Assembly: GCF_000963925.1 (NCBI RefSeq)
Contig: NZ_BAMV01000004.1
Span: 1-45,483, forward strand
Reading direction: 5' to 3'
DNA from: Acetobacter cibinongensis
GTDB lineage: Bacteria; Pseudomonadota; Alphaproteobacteria; Acetobacterales; Acetobacteraceae
Length of the DNA: 45,483 bases
Made by a program: the position numbers and the translations under genes. Of the stretch, positions 7,243 through 16,333 are shown in pieces. Within the stretch, counting starts at the first letter, position 1; each line of letters opens with the position of its first letter. The notes below the pieces were generated by a model that searched no databases, had not been told where the DNA came from, and saw nothing but the letters and a program-made list of their open reading frames with translations.

Positions 7243-8885
7243 TGAAACGTGTTACCCGTACCTTCCGTTGCTGGAAAAGCAGTGGTCTTGTGCTCAGCCT
7301 TGCCATGACTGGCCCCGCCTGGGCTGACAAACTGACCACCCCTGCCCCCACCCCCCTTTTGCCGGTTGTCCCTGTTCCGGTTTTACCTACCCCCGACAAA
7401 ACCGCCATGGTAAAGGGGGCCTTGTACCATCCGGACTGGAACCTTTTTAACGCGGGCAATAGCGGTGCCTCCGGCTTTGGTGTGGTGAATGGCTACGGCC
7501 AGGCCCGCTGGGCGGAAGATTGGAGTGCGCTTGCAAACACACCACGGACCCAGCGGCAAAAAGACTGGTTCAACCGCCTGAAATACGTGAAGCTGAACAC
7601 GAGCGGCAGCATCTGGATGAGCTTTAGCGGGGAAGAACGGCTAAGGTATATTTTTGAAAACCAACCCATGCTGGGGTACGCTGGAAAAACAAATGCAAGC
7701 CGCGTCCTGTTACGCAATCAATACGGTGCAGACCTGCATTTAGGCGAGCACGTACGCGCCTATGCCGAGTTTTTATATGGTGTAGCCGGTGGTTCCAACA
7801 CATACGGCTATCAGACCGGGGCACAGCGTGAGAGTTTGGACCTCCAGCAAGGTATTCTGGAAGTCAAAGGCAATCTGCTCGGTGCCAAGATGGGCGTTAT
7901 CGGTGGGCGGCAGATCTTTCTGGATGCACCCGTCTCCATGCAATCTCCGCGCGACCTAACAAACGTGCAGCAAACCTGGGATGGTTTCCGTGGTTATGCC
8001 GTGTGGAAAAGGTTCCGGATTGATCTGTTTGACTTCATGCAGACTAACAAACTGCCGCAAAAAGTCTTTGCGGATGGCACAAATTATAGTGCCCGTCTGT
8101 ACGGTGCCTATACCTCCACGGCTCTGCCGGCCTTTCAGTTCATGGGCCAGAAAAGCCAGATGTTCGCAGATCTGTTTTTTCTGGGGTATTTATACAATGG
8201 CGCGGCAGCGGCCATTCCAGCAGCAGCCTCTGGCAGTTTGCAAAAAGGGTCTTCTCGCCGGGATAACGTGGGCCTCCGTTTGTGGGGCAATGTTGGCCCC
8301 TTCAGCACGAACCTGACAGGCATTTTTCAGGGCGGTGAATTCCGGCCTGCCCAGGCCAGCCAGCGCACGCGCCCCGTGCTGGCTTACGCCATTAACGGCA
8401 GTATAACCTACACACGGGCAGACTGGGCAGGCAAACCGGGTTTTGGTGTGCAGGGAGACCTTTTTTCAGGAGGATCTACCCGGAGTCAGGACGGCGCAGT
8501 TGGCACTTTTTCCACGCCATTTGTACCGTTGCCGTATTATAACGACATGTCTCTGTCTCTCACCTCACAAAATCTGATTGGTGTAGGCCCTATCGCCAAT
8601 TTTACAATACGGCCTACACTACACCTGAAGCTGCATGTACCTTTCTTCTGGCGTGCCAGCACACAAGATGCGGTCTATGGCGGCAACAGCAAGGTGTATA
8701 ACTGGCGTAACAACCTGCATGGCGGGTTTACCGGGGTTATGCCCTATACGCAGTTATCATGGAATTTTGCCCCCCACTGGGCATGGACGCATGACATTGA
8801 GGGCATTCTCCTCTCCCGCGGCATGAGAGACGTTGGTGCCAAAGAGGGCACTCTTTACATGCAAACCCTTGAGTTCAAATTTTAA
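7242..8885 (+). CDS. AlgE-like outer-membrane porin (alginate-export family)
   Basis: A 547-residue outer-membrane beta-barrel of the alginate-export (AlgE) family. The start at 7242 overlaps the transporter stop (TGATG), with GGCAGGAA upstream. A Sec signal peptide follows, with basic KRVTRTFRCWK, a hydrophobic core and a probable cut after GPAWA. A Pro-rich linker (about residues 28-45) precedes the barrel, whose strands alternate polar and aromatic residues and end in TLEFKF, a typical C-terminal Phe signature. RLRYIFENQP and VWKRFRIDLFDFMQ match the family. Homologous porins sit in nitrate operons of other proteobacteria, so nitrate or nitrite passage across the outer membrane is the likely job. 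Alginate export is unlikely because no alginate genes are present. Confidence 0.82.
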   Translation: MKRVTRTFRCWKSSGLVLSLAMTGPAWADKLTTPAPTPLLPVVPVPVLPTPDKTAMVKGALYHPDWNLFNAGNSGASGFGVVNGYGQARWAEDWSALANTPRTQRQKDWFNRLKYVKLNTSGSIWMSFSGEERLRYIFENQPMLGYAGKTNASRVLLRNQYGADLHLGEHVRAYAEFLYGVAGGSNTYGYQTGAQRESLDLQQGILEVKGNLLGAKMGVIGGRQIFLDAPVSMQSPRDLTNVQQTWDGFRGYAVWKRFRIDLFDFMQTNKLPQKVFADGTNYSARLYGAYTSTALPAFQFMGQKSQMFADLFFLGYLYNGAAAAIPAAASGSLQKGSSRRDNVGLRLWGNVGPFSTNLTGIFQGGEFRPAQASQRTRPVLAYAINGSITYTRADWAGKPGFGVQGDLFSGGSTRSQDGAVGTFSTPFVPLPYYNDMSLSLTSQNLIGVGPIANFTIRPTLHLKLHVPFFWRASTQDAVYGGNSKVYNWRNNLHGGFTGVMPYTQLSWNFAPHWAWTHDIEGILLSRGMRDVGAKEGTLYMQTLEFKF

Positions 8886-8903
8886 ACACAGGAACCAAAC
8901 CCC

Positions 8904-11801
8904 ATGACCACCAAAGACAATATCATTATTGTTGGCAACGGTATGGTTGGGCACTACTGTGCCGAACAGCTCGTGATGCATGGCCTGCACGAGAGCCATC
9001 AAATCCATGTCTTTGGTGAAGAACGCCATCATGCCTATGACCGTGTCCATTTAACGGACTACATGACGGGACAAGATGCGCTGGCCCTCCGGCTGCATCA
9101 GGATGACTTCCATACAGCGCATGGCTTAACCCTCCACCTCAACACCCGGATCACGCAGATAGACCGGGCGGCAAAAACCGTCACCACGCCGGACGGTACT
9201 CTTCCCTACAGCACCCTTATTCTTGCCACGGGCTCCCTTCCCTTTGTGCCGCCAGTGCCGGGAAACACGGGTACTGCGGGCCTTGTTTACCGCACATTGG
9301 AAGATCTGGACCTAATCCGCGCTGCGGCACAAAACGCGCAGCATGGCACTGTTATTGGGGGTGGCCTGTTAGGGCTGGAAGCCGCCAATGCGCTGAAAGT
9401 GCTGGGATTGAATGTCAGTGTCATTCAACTTGGCTCCCACCTTATGCCCGCTCAGCTTGATGCCGAAGGCGGTCAGGCGTTGAAACACCGTATTGAAGCA
9501 CTGGGCATTGATGTACGGGTGCGCCACACAACCCAGGAAATACAGTCCGGCACCACCCATCGCCACAAACTTGTTTTTGCTGATGGAACAAGCCTGGAAA
9601 CGGACATGGTTGTGTTTTCAGCAGGCATTCAACCGCAGGATAATCTGGGGCGGCAATGTGGCTTGCACATTGGCCCGCGTGGCGGCATTGTGGTCAACAA
9701 TCAGTGCCAAACATCAGACCCGCATATTTTTGCAATCGGTGAATGTGCGTTGTGGGAAGGGCAAATTTTTGGTCTGGTTGCTCCCGGTTACACCATGGCC
9801 CGCACGGTTGCTTCGTTGCTGTCTGGCGACACTGAAGCCAGCTTTACCGGTGCAGACATGTCCACAAAACTCAAACTCCAGGGCGTGGATGTCGGCTCCA
9901 TCGGGGATGCACATGGCCTGGAGGCTGGTTCTACAAGCTATCGTTTTATTGGCGAGGCCGATGGCTCCTATCGTCGCCTTGTCCTGTCCGCTGACGGCAA
10001 GCGTGTTACCGGCGCTGTGCTGGTTGGCGATAATTCTTACTACGACACCATTTTTCAGTATGTGCAAAACGGCATAGCCCCTCCATCCGACCCTGCGGTA
10101 CTTATTCTGCCACGCGGAGAAGGCGCTGAACTGCTTGGGGCTGATGCCCTGCCAGATACAGCCATGATCTGCTCATGCCATAACGTGACCAAAGGTGCTA
10201 TCAGCTCCGCCATTGAGCAGGGCTGCACAGACCTTGCAACACTCAAGAAGGACACAAAAGCCAGCACGGGCTGCGGTGGCTGCGCTGCGCTTTTGAAAAA
10301 TGTTTTTGAAACAGAACTGACTGCACGCGGCATAACGGTTGACCGCAGTTTGTGCGAACATTTCTCCTACACTCGGCAGGAACTTTACTCTCTGGTCCGT
10401 GTCCACAACATTCGGACCTTTGAAGACCTTATGCTCCAGTTTGGCAATGGTGGTCTTGGGTGTGATATCTGCAAACCTGCCGTAGGGTCCATTCTGGCGT
10501 CTGCATGGAACAAGCCTATTACGGACCCGCTCTACATCCCGTTACAGGATACCAATGACACGTTCATGGGGAATATCCAGAAAAACGGGACCTATTCTGT
10601 GGTGCCCCGTATTGCTGGCGGAGAGATCACACCTGATAAACTGATTGTTCTTGGTGAGGTTGCCAAAAAGTACAATCTCTACACAAAAATTACCGGGGGG
10701 CAGCGTGTTGACCTGTTTGGTGCACAGTTGCACCAACTCCCGGCCATTTGGACGGAACTGCTTGATGCCGGGTTTGAAACAGGCCACGCCTATGGCAAGT
10801 CAACACGCACAGTCAAATCCTGTGTTGGCAGCACCTGGTGCCGTTACGGGGTGCAGGACAGCGTAGGCAAGGCGCTGGATCTGGAAAACCGCTATAAGGG
10901 GCTGCGCTCTCCCCACAAGCTCAAATTTGCCGTGTCTGGCTGCACCCGCGAATGTGCAGAAGCGCAGAGTAAGGACGTAGGTATCATTGCCACGGAAAAT
11001 GGCTGGAACCTGTATGTGTGCGGCAATGGTGGCATGCGCCCCCGCCACGCAGAACTGTTTGCCACAGACCTCGATTCAGAAACTCTGGTAAAATATATAG
11101 ACCGCTTCCTGATGTTCTATATCCGCACGGCTGACAAACTACAGAGAACTTCTGTCTGGCGTGAAAATCTGGAAGGTGGGCTGGATTACCTGAAAGATGT
11201 GATTATCCGTGACAGTCTTGGCATTTGTGCAGAGCTGGAACAGCAAATGCAGCACGTGGTGGACACCTACCACTGTGAATGGAAAGATGCGCTGACAGAT
11301 CAGGAAAAGCTCAAACGCTTCCGCACATTTGTCAATGACAGCCGCCCCGACCCCAACATCCGCACTGAGCTGGAGCGTGACCAGATCAAACCTGCGGACA
11401 ATCAGCCGGAAGTGGCGCAGTCTTCCGGGCCAGTGGACTGGACGGACCTTTGCGCACAAAGCGACCTTGTGGCGCGTTCTGGCGTTGTTGCCCTTCATCA
11501 GGATGCCCAGATCGCGCTCTTCTATCTGCCTGATGCCTCAGGGGGTGGGCGGGTCTATGCCGTTGATAACCATGACCCGTTCTCTCACGCCAATGTTCTG
11601 GGCCGTGGGTTGATGGGGGACCTCAAAGGTCAGCCGGTTGTAGCCTCCCCCCTCTATAAACAGCACTTCAACCTTGAAGACGGCACCTGTCTGGAAGATG
11701 CAGACAAGTCAATTCGTGCATGGGATGCCCGCCTGCATAATGGCCGTGTGCAAATTCGTGCACGCGCGGTTACGGCCAAGGCGGAAGCTGTTCTGGCGTA
11801 A
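8904..11801 (+). CDS. nirB: Assimilatory nitrite reductase, NirB-NirD fusion
   Basis: A 965-residue cytoplasmic enzyme reducing nitrite to ammonium with NAD(P)H. Residues 1-300 hold FAD (IIVGNGMVGHYCAEQL) and NAD(P)H (VIGGGLLGLEAANAL) Rossmann folds. A BFD-type [2Fe-2S] domain follows with Cys423, Cys425, Cys457 and Cys460. The sirohaem/[4Fe-4S] module has Cys640, Cys646, Cys680 and Cys684 in KSCVGSTWC and SGCTRECAEA. From about residue 850 a NirD domain is fused (VDWTDLCAQSDL, HDPFSHANVLGRG, SPLYKQHFNLEDGTCLED); it lacks Rieske Cys-His ligands, as in E. coli NirD. AGGAA lies 9 bases before the ATG. In most bacteria NirB (about 840 aa) and NirD (about 110 aa) are separate proteins. The ammonium feeds glutamine synthesis. 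Confidence 0.95.
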   Translation: MTTKDNIIIVGNGMVGHYCAEQLVMHGLHESHQIHVFGEERHHAYDRVHLTDYMTGQDALALRLHQDDFHTAHGLTLHLNTRITQIDRAAKTVTTPDGTLPYSTLILATGSLPFVPPVPGNTGTAGLVYRTLEDLDLIRAAAQNAQHGTVIGGGLLGLEAANALKVLGLNVSVIQLGSHLMPAQLDAEGGQALKHRIEALGIDVRVRHTTQEIQSGTTHRHKLVFADGTSLETDMVVFSAGIQPQDNLGRQCGLHIGPRGGIVVNNQCQTSDPHIFAIGECALWEGQIFGLVAPGYTMARTVASLLSGDTEASFTGADMSTKLKLQGVDVGSIGDAHGLEAGSTSYRFIGEADGSYRRLVLSADGKRVTGAVLVGDNSYYDTIFQYVQNGIAPPSDPAVLILPRGEGAELLGADALPDTAMICSCHNVTKGAISSAIEQGCTDLATLKKDTKASTGCGGCAALLKNVFETELTARGITVDRSLCEHFSYTRQELYSLVRVHNIRTFEDLMLQFGNGGLGCDICKPAVGSILASAWNKPITDPLYIPLQDTNDTFMGNIQKNGTYSVVPRIAGGEITPDKLIVLGEVAKKYNLYTKITGGQRVDLFGAQLHQLPAIWTELLDAGFETGHAYGKSTRTVKSCVGSTWCRYGVQDSVGKALDLENRYKGLRSPHKLKFAVSGCTRECAEAQSKDVGIIATENGWNLYVCGNGGMRPRHAELFATDLDSETLVKYIDRFLMFYIRTADKLQRTSVWRENLEGGLDYLKDVIIRDSLGICAELEQQMQHVVDTYHCEWKDALTDQEKLKRFRTFVNDSRPDPNIRTELERDQIKPADNQPEVAQSSGPVDWTDLCAQSDLVARSGVVALHQDAQIALFYLPDASGGGRVYAVDNHDPFSHANVLGRGLMGDLKGQPVVASPLYKQHFNLEDGTCLEDADKSIRAWDARLHNGRVQIRARAVTAKAEAVLA

Positions 11802-11807
11802 TCTGCC

Positions 11808-14800
11808 ATGACGTGCCAGGAAGTCCGCTCGGTCTGCCCCTATTGCGGTGTCGGTTGTGGCATTGTGATGGAAGTAAAAGACCAGAAAATTGTTCGGGTG
11901 CGGGGGGATACCGCGCATCCGGCCAATAAAGGGCGCCTGTGCACTAAAGGAAGCTCCTGCGATAAACCCGTTACATCCTCCGCACGTCTGGACACGGCAC
12001 TTGTTCGGGCAAACCGGACAGGTTCCCCCGAACCCGTTGCCCTAAACCGTGCCATCCAGCAGACCGCCGCTCGGCTTAAAGCCATTCTGGACACAGACGG
12101 GCCAGATGCCATTGCACTCTATGTGTCTGGCCAGATGTCTCTGGAAGCCCAGTATCTCGCCAATAAACTGGTGAAGGGCTATTTACGCACACCTCATATC
12201 GAGTCCAACTCACGCCTCTGCATGGCTGCCGCTGGGACCGGTTACAAGCTCTCTTTGGGGGCAGATGCACCGCCCGGTTCTTACGAAGATTTTGACTGCA
12301 CCAATCTGTTTTTTGTCATTGGCGCAAACATGGCGGACTGCCACCCCATTTTATTCCTGCGCCTGATGGACCGTAAACGCGCATCTGGCGCAAAACTTAT
12401 TGTTGTAGACCCGCGCCGTACGGCAACCGCAGACAAAGCCGATCTGTTTTTACAAATTCGCCCCGGCACGGATCTGGCACTTCTTAACGGGCTTTTGTTC
12501 CTGCTCAACAAGCTGGGCGCTATTGACCCGCACTTCATTGCCTCCTGCACCACGGGGTGGGAAGATATGGGTGCTTTTCTGGCAGACTACACTCCAGCGC
12601 ATGTTGCCCGCGTGACCGGCCTTGCGGAGGCAGACCTGCACACGGCCGCACGCTGGATTGCGGAGGCCGGAGACTGGCTCTCCCTCTGGACAATGGGCCT
12701 TAACCAAAGTGTTTCTGGCGCGTGGCACACAAATGCGTTGTGTAACCTGCATCTTGCAACCGGGGCTATTTGCCGGCCCGGTGCCGGGCCGTTTTCTCTT
12801 ACCGGGCAGCCTAACGCCATGGGCGGGCGCGAGATGGGGTACATGGGCCCCGGACTTCCGGGCCAGCGTAGTGCCTTGTCCGCGCAAGACAGGGCTTTTT
12901 GCGAAAAACAATGGAACCTGCCGTCCGGTACTATACGGGATAAGGCCAGCGACGGTGCTATAGCCATGTTTGCGGATATGGCAGCAGGCGGCATCAAAGC
13001 CTGTTGGATTATCTGCACAAACCCCGTTGCCACCGTGCCCCGGCGGAGTGTGGTTAAAGCCGCTCTGGAAAAAGCCGAACTCGTTATCGTTCAGGACGCC
13101 TATGCCGATACCGAGACCGCACACTATGCTGACATTCTGCTACCGGGTGCCTTGTGGGCGGAGGGAGACGGCGTACAGGTTAACTCTGATCGTACACTCA
13201 CCCTCGCGCCACAAGCTGTACCACCACCCGGAAGTGCTACGCCAGACTGGCAGCTTATTGCGCAGGTTGCCTGCGCCATGGGGTTTGAAGATGGGTTTTC
13301 CTTCGCCTCCGCAGCAGACGTGTTTGCTGAAGCAAGCCGCTTCGCAAACCCCATAACGGGGTATGATATCTCTGGCGTCAGTCATAACCGGCTCAAAACA
13401 GGCCCTGTACAATGGCCTGCTCCTGCGGGTGACACGGCTGCACGCCACCCTATCCGCTACTGCCCCACCCCCGGTGCACCACCCGTGTTTGCAACACCGT
13501 CCGGCAAGGCCGCATTTTTTGCCCGCCCATGGATGCCTGCGGACGATGCTCCTGATGAAGAGTACCCCTTTCTGCTGAACACGGGGCGCGTGCAACATCA
13601 GTGGCATACGCTCACCAAAACAGGCCGCGTGGCGCAGCTTAACAAACTCAACCCCGGTCCCTTTATAGAAATTGCCGCAGAGGACGCAGAGCGGTTGGGT
13701 TTGAAGGACCAAAACCCGGTTGAAATTCGGTCTCGGCGCGGGAGTGCAACCCTGCCTGTGCGCATCTCCTCCACTGTTGCGCCGGGCACCTGCTTTGCAC
13801 CTTTTCACTGGAATGATCGGTTCGGCACGCAGCTCTGCCTTAATGAACTGACAACAGATCAGGTTGATCCGCTCTCACTCCAGCCCGGCATCAAGCAGTG
13901 CGCTGTGTCCCTGACCGCTGTCCCCACATCCCCTCTGGCTGTACAGGAGGAAACCACCCTCATGCCTACTCAGCAGATTGCACAGCATTTCGGCCTGGCG
14001 CCCTATAAAGCACCCGTTCTTTCACAAAATCATAAAAACTGGCTAACGGGGTTTCTGGAAGGCCTGCAACTGGCACCCCTAGGCAACACGCTCCCGGTTA
14101 TTCCGGCCTCTGCCCCGCTTTCCGCAGAGCAGATCACTTATCTGAATGGTTTATTGGCTGGGCTGTATTCTCGCGCTCCTACGGCAACCACCTCTCTGGT
14201 GCCTTCCCCTGCCACACCGTCTCTGACTATTTGGTGGGCGTCCCAAACCGGGCGTGCAGAAACCTTAGCAACTGACTTAACAGCGTGGCTCCGCGAAAAC
14301 GGGCATGATGCACGAGTTGCCAGCTTGGATGACTGCACGCCTGACGCCCTGTCGGGTACAGCAGTTTTTGTGGTTTCTACTTTTGGCGATGGGGAACCAC
14401 CAGATAATGCGACCACGTTCTGGGACACTTTGAAACAGCAGCAGGCACCTCTTCCAGCCTTACGCTACGCGGTCATTGCGCTGGGAGATTCCACGTATGC
14501 CAGTTTCTGTGGTTTCGGTCGGGCGCTTGATGAGCGGCTGAAAACGCTGGGGGCAACCTCTCTCCTGCCGCGGGCCGACTGTGAGCCGGATTTTGAAGAC
14601 ACGGTAGAAAACTGGCAACCCCAGTTTCTGACTGCATTGGGTGACACTGTTTCACTGAACGCCCCTGCCACGCCATCCGTGCCCGCGGCGCCAACCGCTA
14701 TTACCCGTAATACACCCGCCTTGGCCCGCCTTGTTACCGTCAAGCGCCTGACAGGTGATGATGCGGAAAAAGAAACATGCCATATTGTTCTTGATGTTTC

Positions 14801-15734
14801 TGGAACAGGTTTGCAGTATTCTGCCGGTGACGCACTGGGCGTGTGGCCCCGCAATAATGAAAGCGTGGTGCAGCATGTGTTGCAAGCCTTACAGCTTTCA
14901 GACGACACACCACTCATACTAAAGCGCGAGGGGGCCTGTACATTGGGTCAGGCCCTACGGTCCTCGTTTGACCTCTCACGCCCCAATCCGGCCCTGTTGG
15001 AGCGTATTGGCGGCGGAGACGGTGGCTATCTACCAGACCTTCTGACGCCCTTTGTAGCGCCACCAACCCCTGATGAAATCCCGACCCTGTTCCGCCGGAT
15101 GCAACCAAGGCTCTACTCCATTTCCTCTTCCCCTCGCACGGTTCCGGAGCAGGTGCACCTCACGGTTGGTGTCAACACAACCCCCTTCCCCGGCGTCTCC
15201 TCCACATGGCTGGCGGGGCTGAAACCGGGCGATGAAGTGCCTGTCTTTGTGCAACCAACCACCCATTTCCAGCTTCCGGTAGATGATAGCCTTGCCGTTA
15301 TCATGGTCGGGCCGGGCACGGGCATTGCCCCCTTCAGGGCATTCCTGCAAGAGCGCGCCGCACGGCAGGCCACAGGCGCTAACTGGCTATTTTTTGGCGA
15401 GCGGCATGCAACAACTGGTTTCTATTACCATGAGGAGTTGGAGAGCTTTCTGGCGCAAGGCATCCTGACACGGCTGGATACCGCCTTCTCCCGCGACCAG
15501 TCAGACCGTATTTATGTGCAGGACCGTATGGCAGAAAACGGTGCCACATTATGGGAATGGCTCTGCCGTGGTGCCCATGTGTATGTTTGCGGAGACGCAG
15601 CGCGCATGGCGCGGGATGTTGACAGCACCCTGAAAAAGATTATCGCACATCATGGACAGATGAGTGCCGAGCAAGCAGAGTCTTTTCTGGCCGACTGTTC
15701 TCGCGCTGGCCGGTATCTTCGGGATGTGTACTAA
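11808..15734 (+). CDS. nasA: Assimilatory nitrate reductase fused to a CysJ-like diflavin reductase
   Basis: A 1308-residue fusion. Residues 1-690 form a Mo-bisMGD nitrate reductase with an N-terminal [4Fe-4S] site (Cys10, Cys13, Cys17, Cys45 in CPYCGVGC and GRLCTKG). Two short linker copies of a WLxGFLxGL-type motif occur at about 740-785. An FMN flavodoxin domain begins near 806 (WWASQTGRAETLA, STFGDGEPPDNA, ALGDSTYASFCGFG). The FAD/NADPH module contains RLYSISSSPR (near 1101), GPGTGIAPFRAFLQER (near 1167) and SRDQSDRIYVQ, and ends RYLRDVY as in CysJ and P450 reductases. Electrons can thus pass NADPH-FAD-FMN-FeS-Mo within one chain; the Ser-Arg pair suggests NADPH. It starts 6 bases after nirBD and is probably translationally coupled. 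Database entries call such proteins bifunctional nitrate reductase/sulfite reductase flavoprotein. Confidence 0.94.
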   Translation: MTCQEVRSVCPYCGVGCGIVMEVKDQKIVRVRGDTAHPANKGRLCTKGSSCDKPVTSSARLDTALVRANRTGSPEPVALNRAIQQTAARLKAILDTDGPDAIALYVSGQMSLEAQYLANKLVKGYLRTPHIESNSRLCMAAAGTGYKLSLGADAPPGSYEDFDCTNLFFVIGANMADCHPILFLRLMDRKRASGAKLIVVDPRRTATADKADLFLQIRPGTDLALLNGLLFLLNKLGAIDPHFIASCTTGWEDMGAFLADYTPAHVARVTGLAEADLHTAARWIAEAGDWLSLWTMGLNQSVSGAWHTNALCNLHLATGAICRPGAGPFSLTGQPNAMGGREMGYMGPGLPGQRSALSAQDRAFCEKQWNLPSGTIRDKASDGAIAMFADMAAGGIKACWIICTNPVATVPRRSVVKAALEKAELVIVQDAYADTETAHYADILLPGALWAEGDGVQVNSDRTLTLAPQAVPPPGSATPDWQLIAQVACAMGFEDGFSFASAADVFAEASRFANPITGYDISGVSHNRLKTGPVQWPAPAGDTAARHPIRYCPTPGAPPVFATPSGKAAFFARPWMPADDAPDEEYPFLLNTGRVQHQWHTLTKTGRVAQLNKLNPGPFIEIAAEDAERLGLKDQNPVEIRSRRGSATLPVRISSTVAPGTCFAPFHWNDRFGTQLCLNELTTDQVDPLSLQPGIKQCAVSLTAVPTSPLAVQEETTLMPTQQIAQHFGLAPYKAPVLSQNHKNWLTGFLEGLQLAPLGNTLPVIPASAPLSAEQITYLNGLLAGLYSRAPTATTSLVPSPATPSLTIWWASQTGRAETLATDLTAWLRENGHDARVASLDDCTPDALSGTAVFVVSTFGDGEPPDNATTFWDTLKQQQAPLPALRYAVIALGDSTYASFCGFGRALDERLKTLGATSLLPRADCEPDFEDTVENWQPQFLTALGDTVSLNAPATPSVPAAPTAITRNTPALARLVTVKRLTGDDAEKETCHIVLDVSGTGLQYSAGDALGVWPRNNESVVQHVLQALQLSDDTPLILKREGACTLGQALRSSFDLSRPNPALLERIGGGDGGYLPDLLTPFVAPPTPDEIPTLFRRMQPRLYSISSSPRTVPEQVHLTVGVNTTPFPGVSSTWLAGLKPGDEVPVFVQPTTHFQLPVDDSLAVIMVGPGTGIAPFRAFLQERAARQATGANWLFFGERHATTGFYYHEELESFLAQGILTRLDTAFSRDQSDRIYVQDRMAENGATLWEWLCRGAHVYVCGDAARMARDVDSTLKKIIAHHGQMSAEQAESFLADCSRAGRYLRDVY

Positions 15735-15748
15735 CAGGAAGACTGCAC

Positions 15749-16333
15749 ATGATGAAAGTCCTTCTGGCAGATGAAAATTCCCACCGCGCTGGTGCTCTGG
15801 CGCGGCTGCTGGAAGCTGACAATAGCCTGGATGTCATCCTGTTAAACCCGCATGCCAGCCTGATCGACGCCGTGCGATGCCATGCGCCCGATATCGTTCT
15901 GGTGGACATCAGTCGCGCGGACCGAGACGCCCTCGATAGCGTGCGCGCACTGGCAGCTTCCCCCTTAGAGCGGCCAGTTGCTTTGTTTGTTGATGAAGAC
16001 GATGAAAGCCTGATGGAAGATGCGTTTGCCGCAGGTGTCTGTTCCTACAATGTGCTGGATACACCAGTAAAAAACGTAAAACCCCTATTGCGCTCCGCTA
16101 TTGCCCTTTATCATCGTTTCAAGAAAACAAATGCGGAATTGCTCGCGGCCAAAAAAACGCTTTCCGAGCGAGAGACCATAGATCGTGCCAAATTATTATT
16201 CATGAAGCACGAACGCTGCAAGGAAGAAGAAGCCTACCGTTGGTTTCGGAAACAAGCCATGCAACACTCACGAAAAATAATAGACATTGCCTCAGAGTAT
16301 CTGTCCAACAATGCTGGGAAACCTGTAGAATGA
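15749..16333 (+). CDS. nasT: NasT-type antiterminator (receiver-like plus ANTAR RNA-binding domain)
   Basis: A 194-residue RNA-binding antiterminator. Residues 1-120 are a receiver-like domain (KVLLADENSHRAG, IVLVDISR) that keeps acidic Asp8 and Asp53, although NasT is controlled by NasS rather than by phosphorylation in studied systems. The ANTAR three-helix domain spans about 130-190, with SERETIDRAKLLFMK and EEEAYRWFRKQAM followed by IIDIASEYL. AGGAAG lies 7 bases before the start; a second ATG follows directly. The TGA overlaps the NasS ATG (ATGA). Its expected target, tandem A1/G4 hexaloop hairpins, is at 5922-6003 at the head of this operon. Here the regulator is carried at the operon's 3' end. 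Confidence 0.92.
   Translation: MMKVLLADENSHRAGALARLLEADNSLDVILLNPHASLIDAVRCHAPDIVLVDISRADRDALDSVRALAASPLERPVALFVDEDDESLMEDAFAAGVCSYNVLDTPVKNVKPLLRSAIALYHRFKKTNAELLAAKKTLSERETIDRAKLLFMKHERCKEEEAYRWFRKQAMQHSRKIIDIASEYLSNNAGKPVE

Noticed and set aside
12450..13808. Several minus-strand frames of 70-224 codons inside the nitrate reductase gene
   Set aside because: The sense frame is a fully recognisable nitrate reductase; the antisense frames are codon-usage artefacts.
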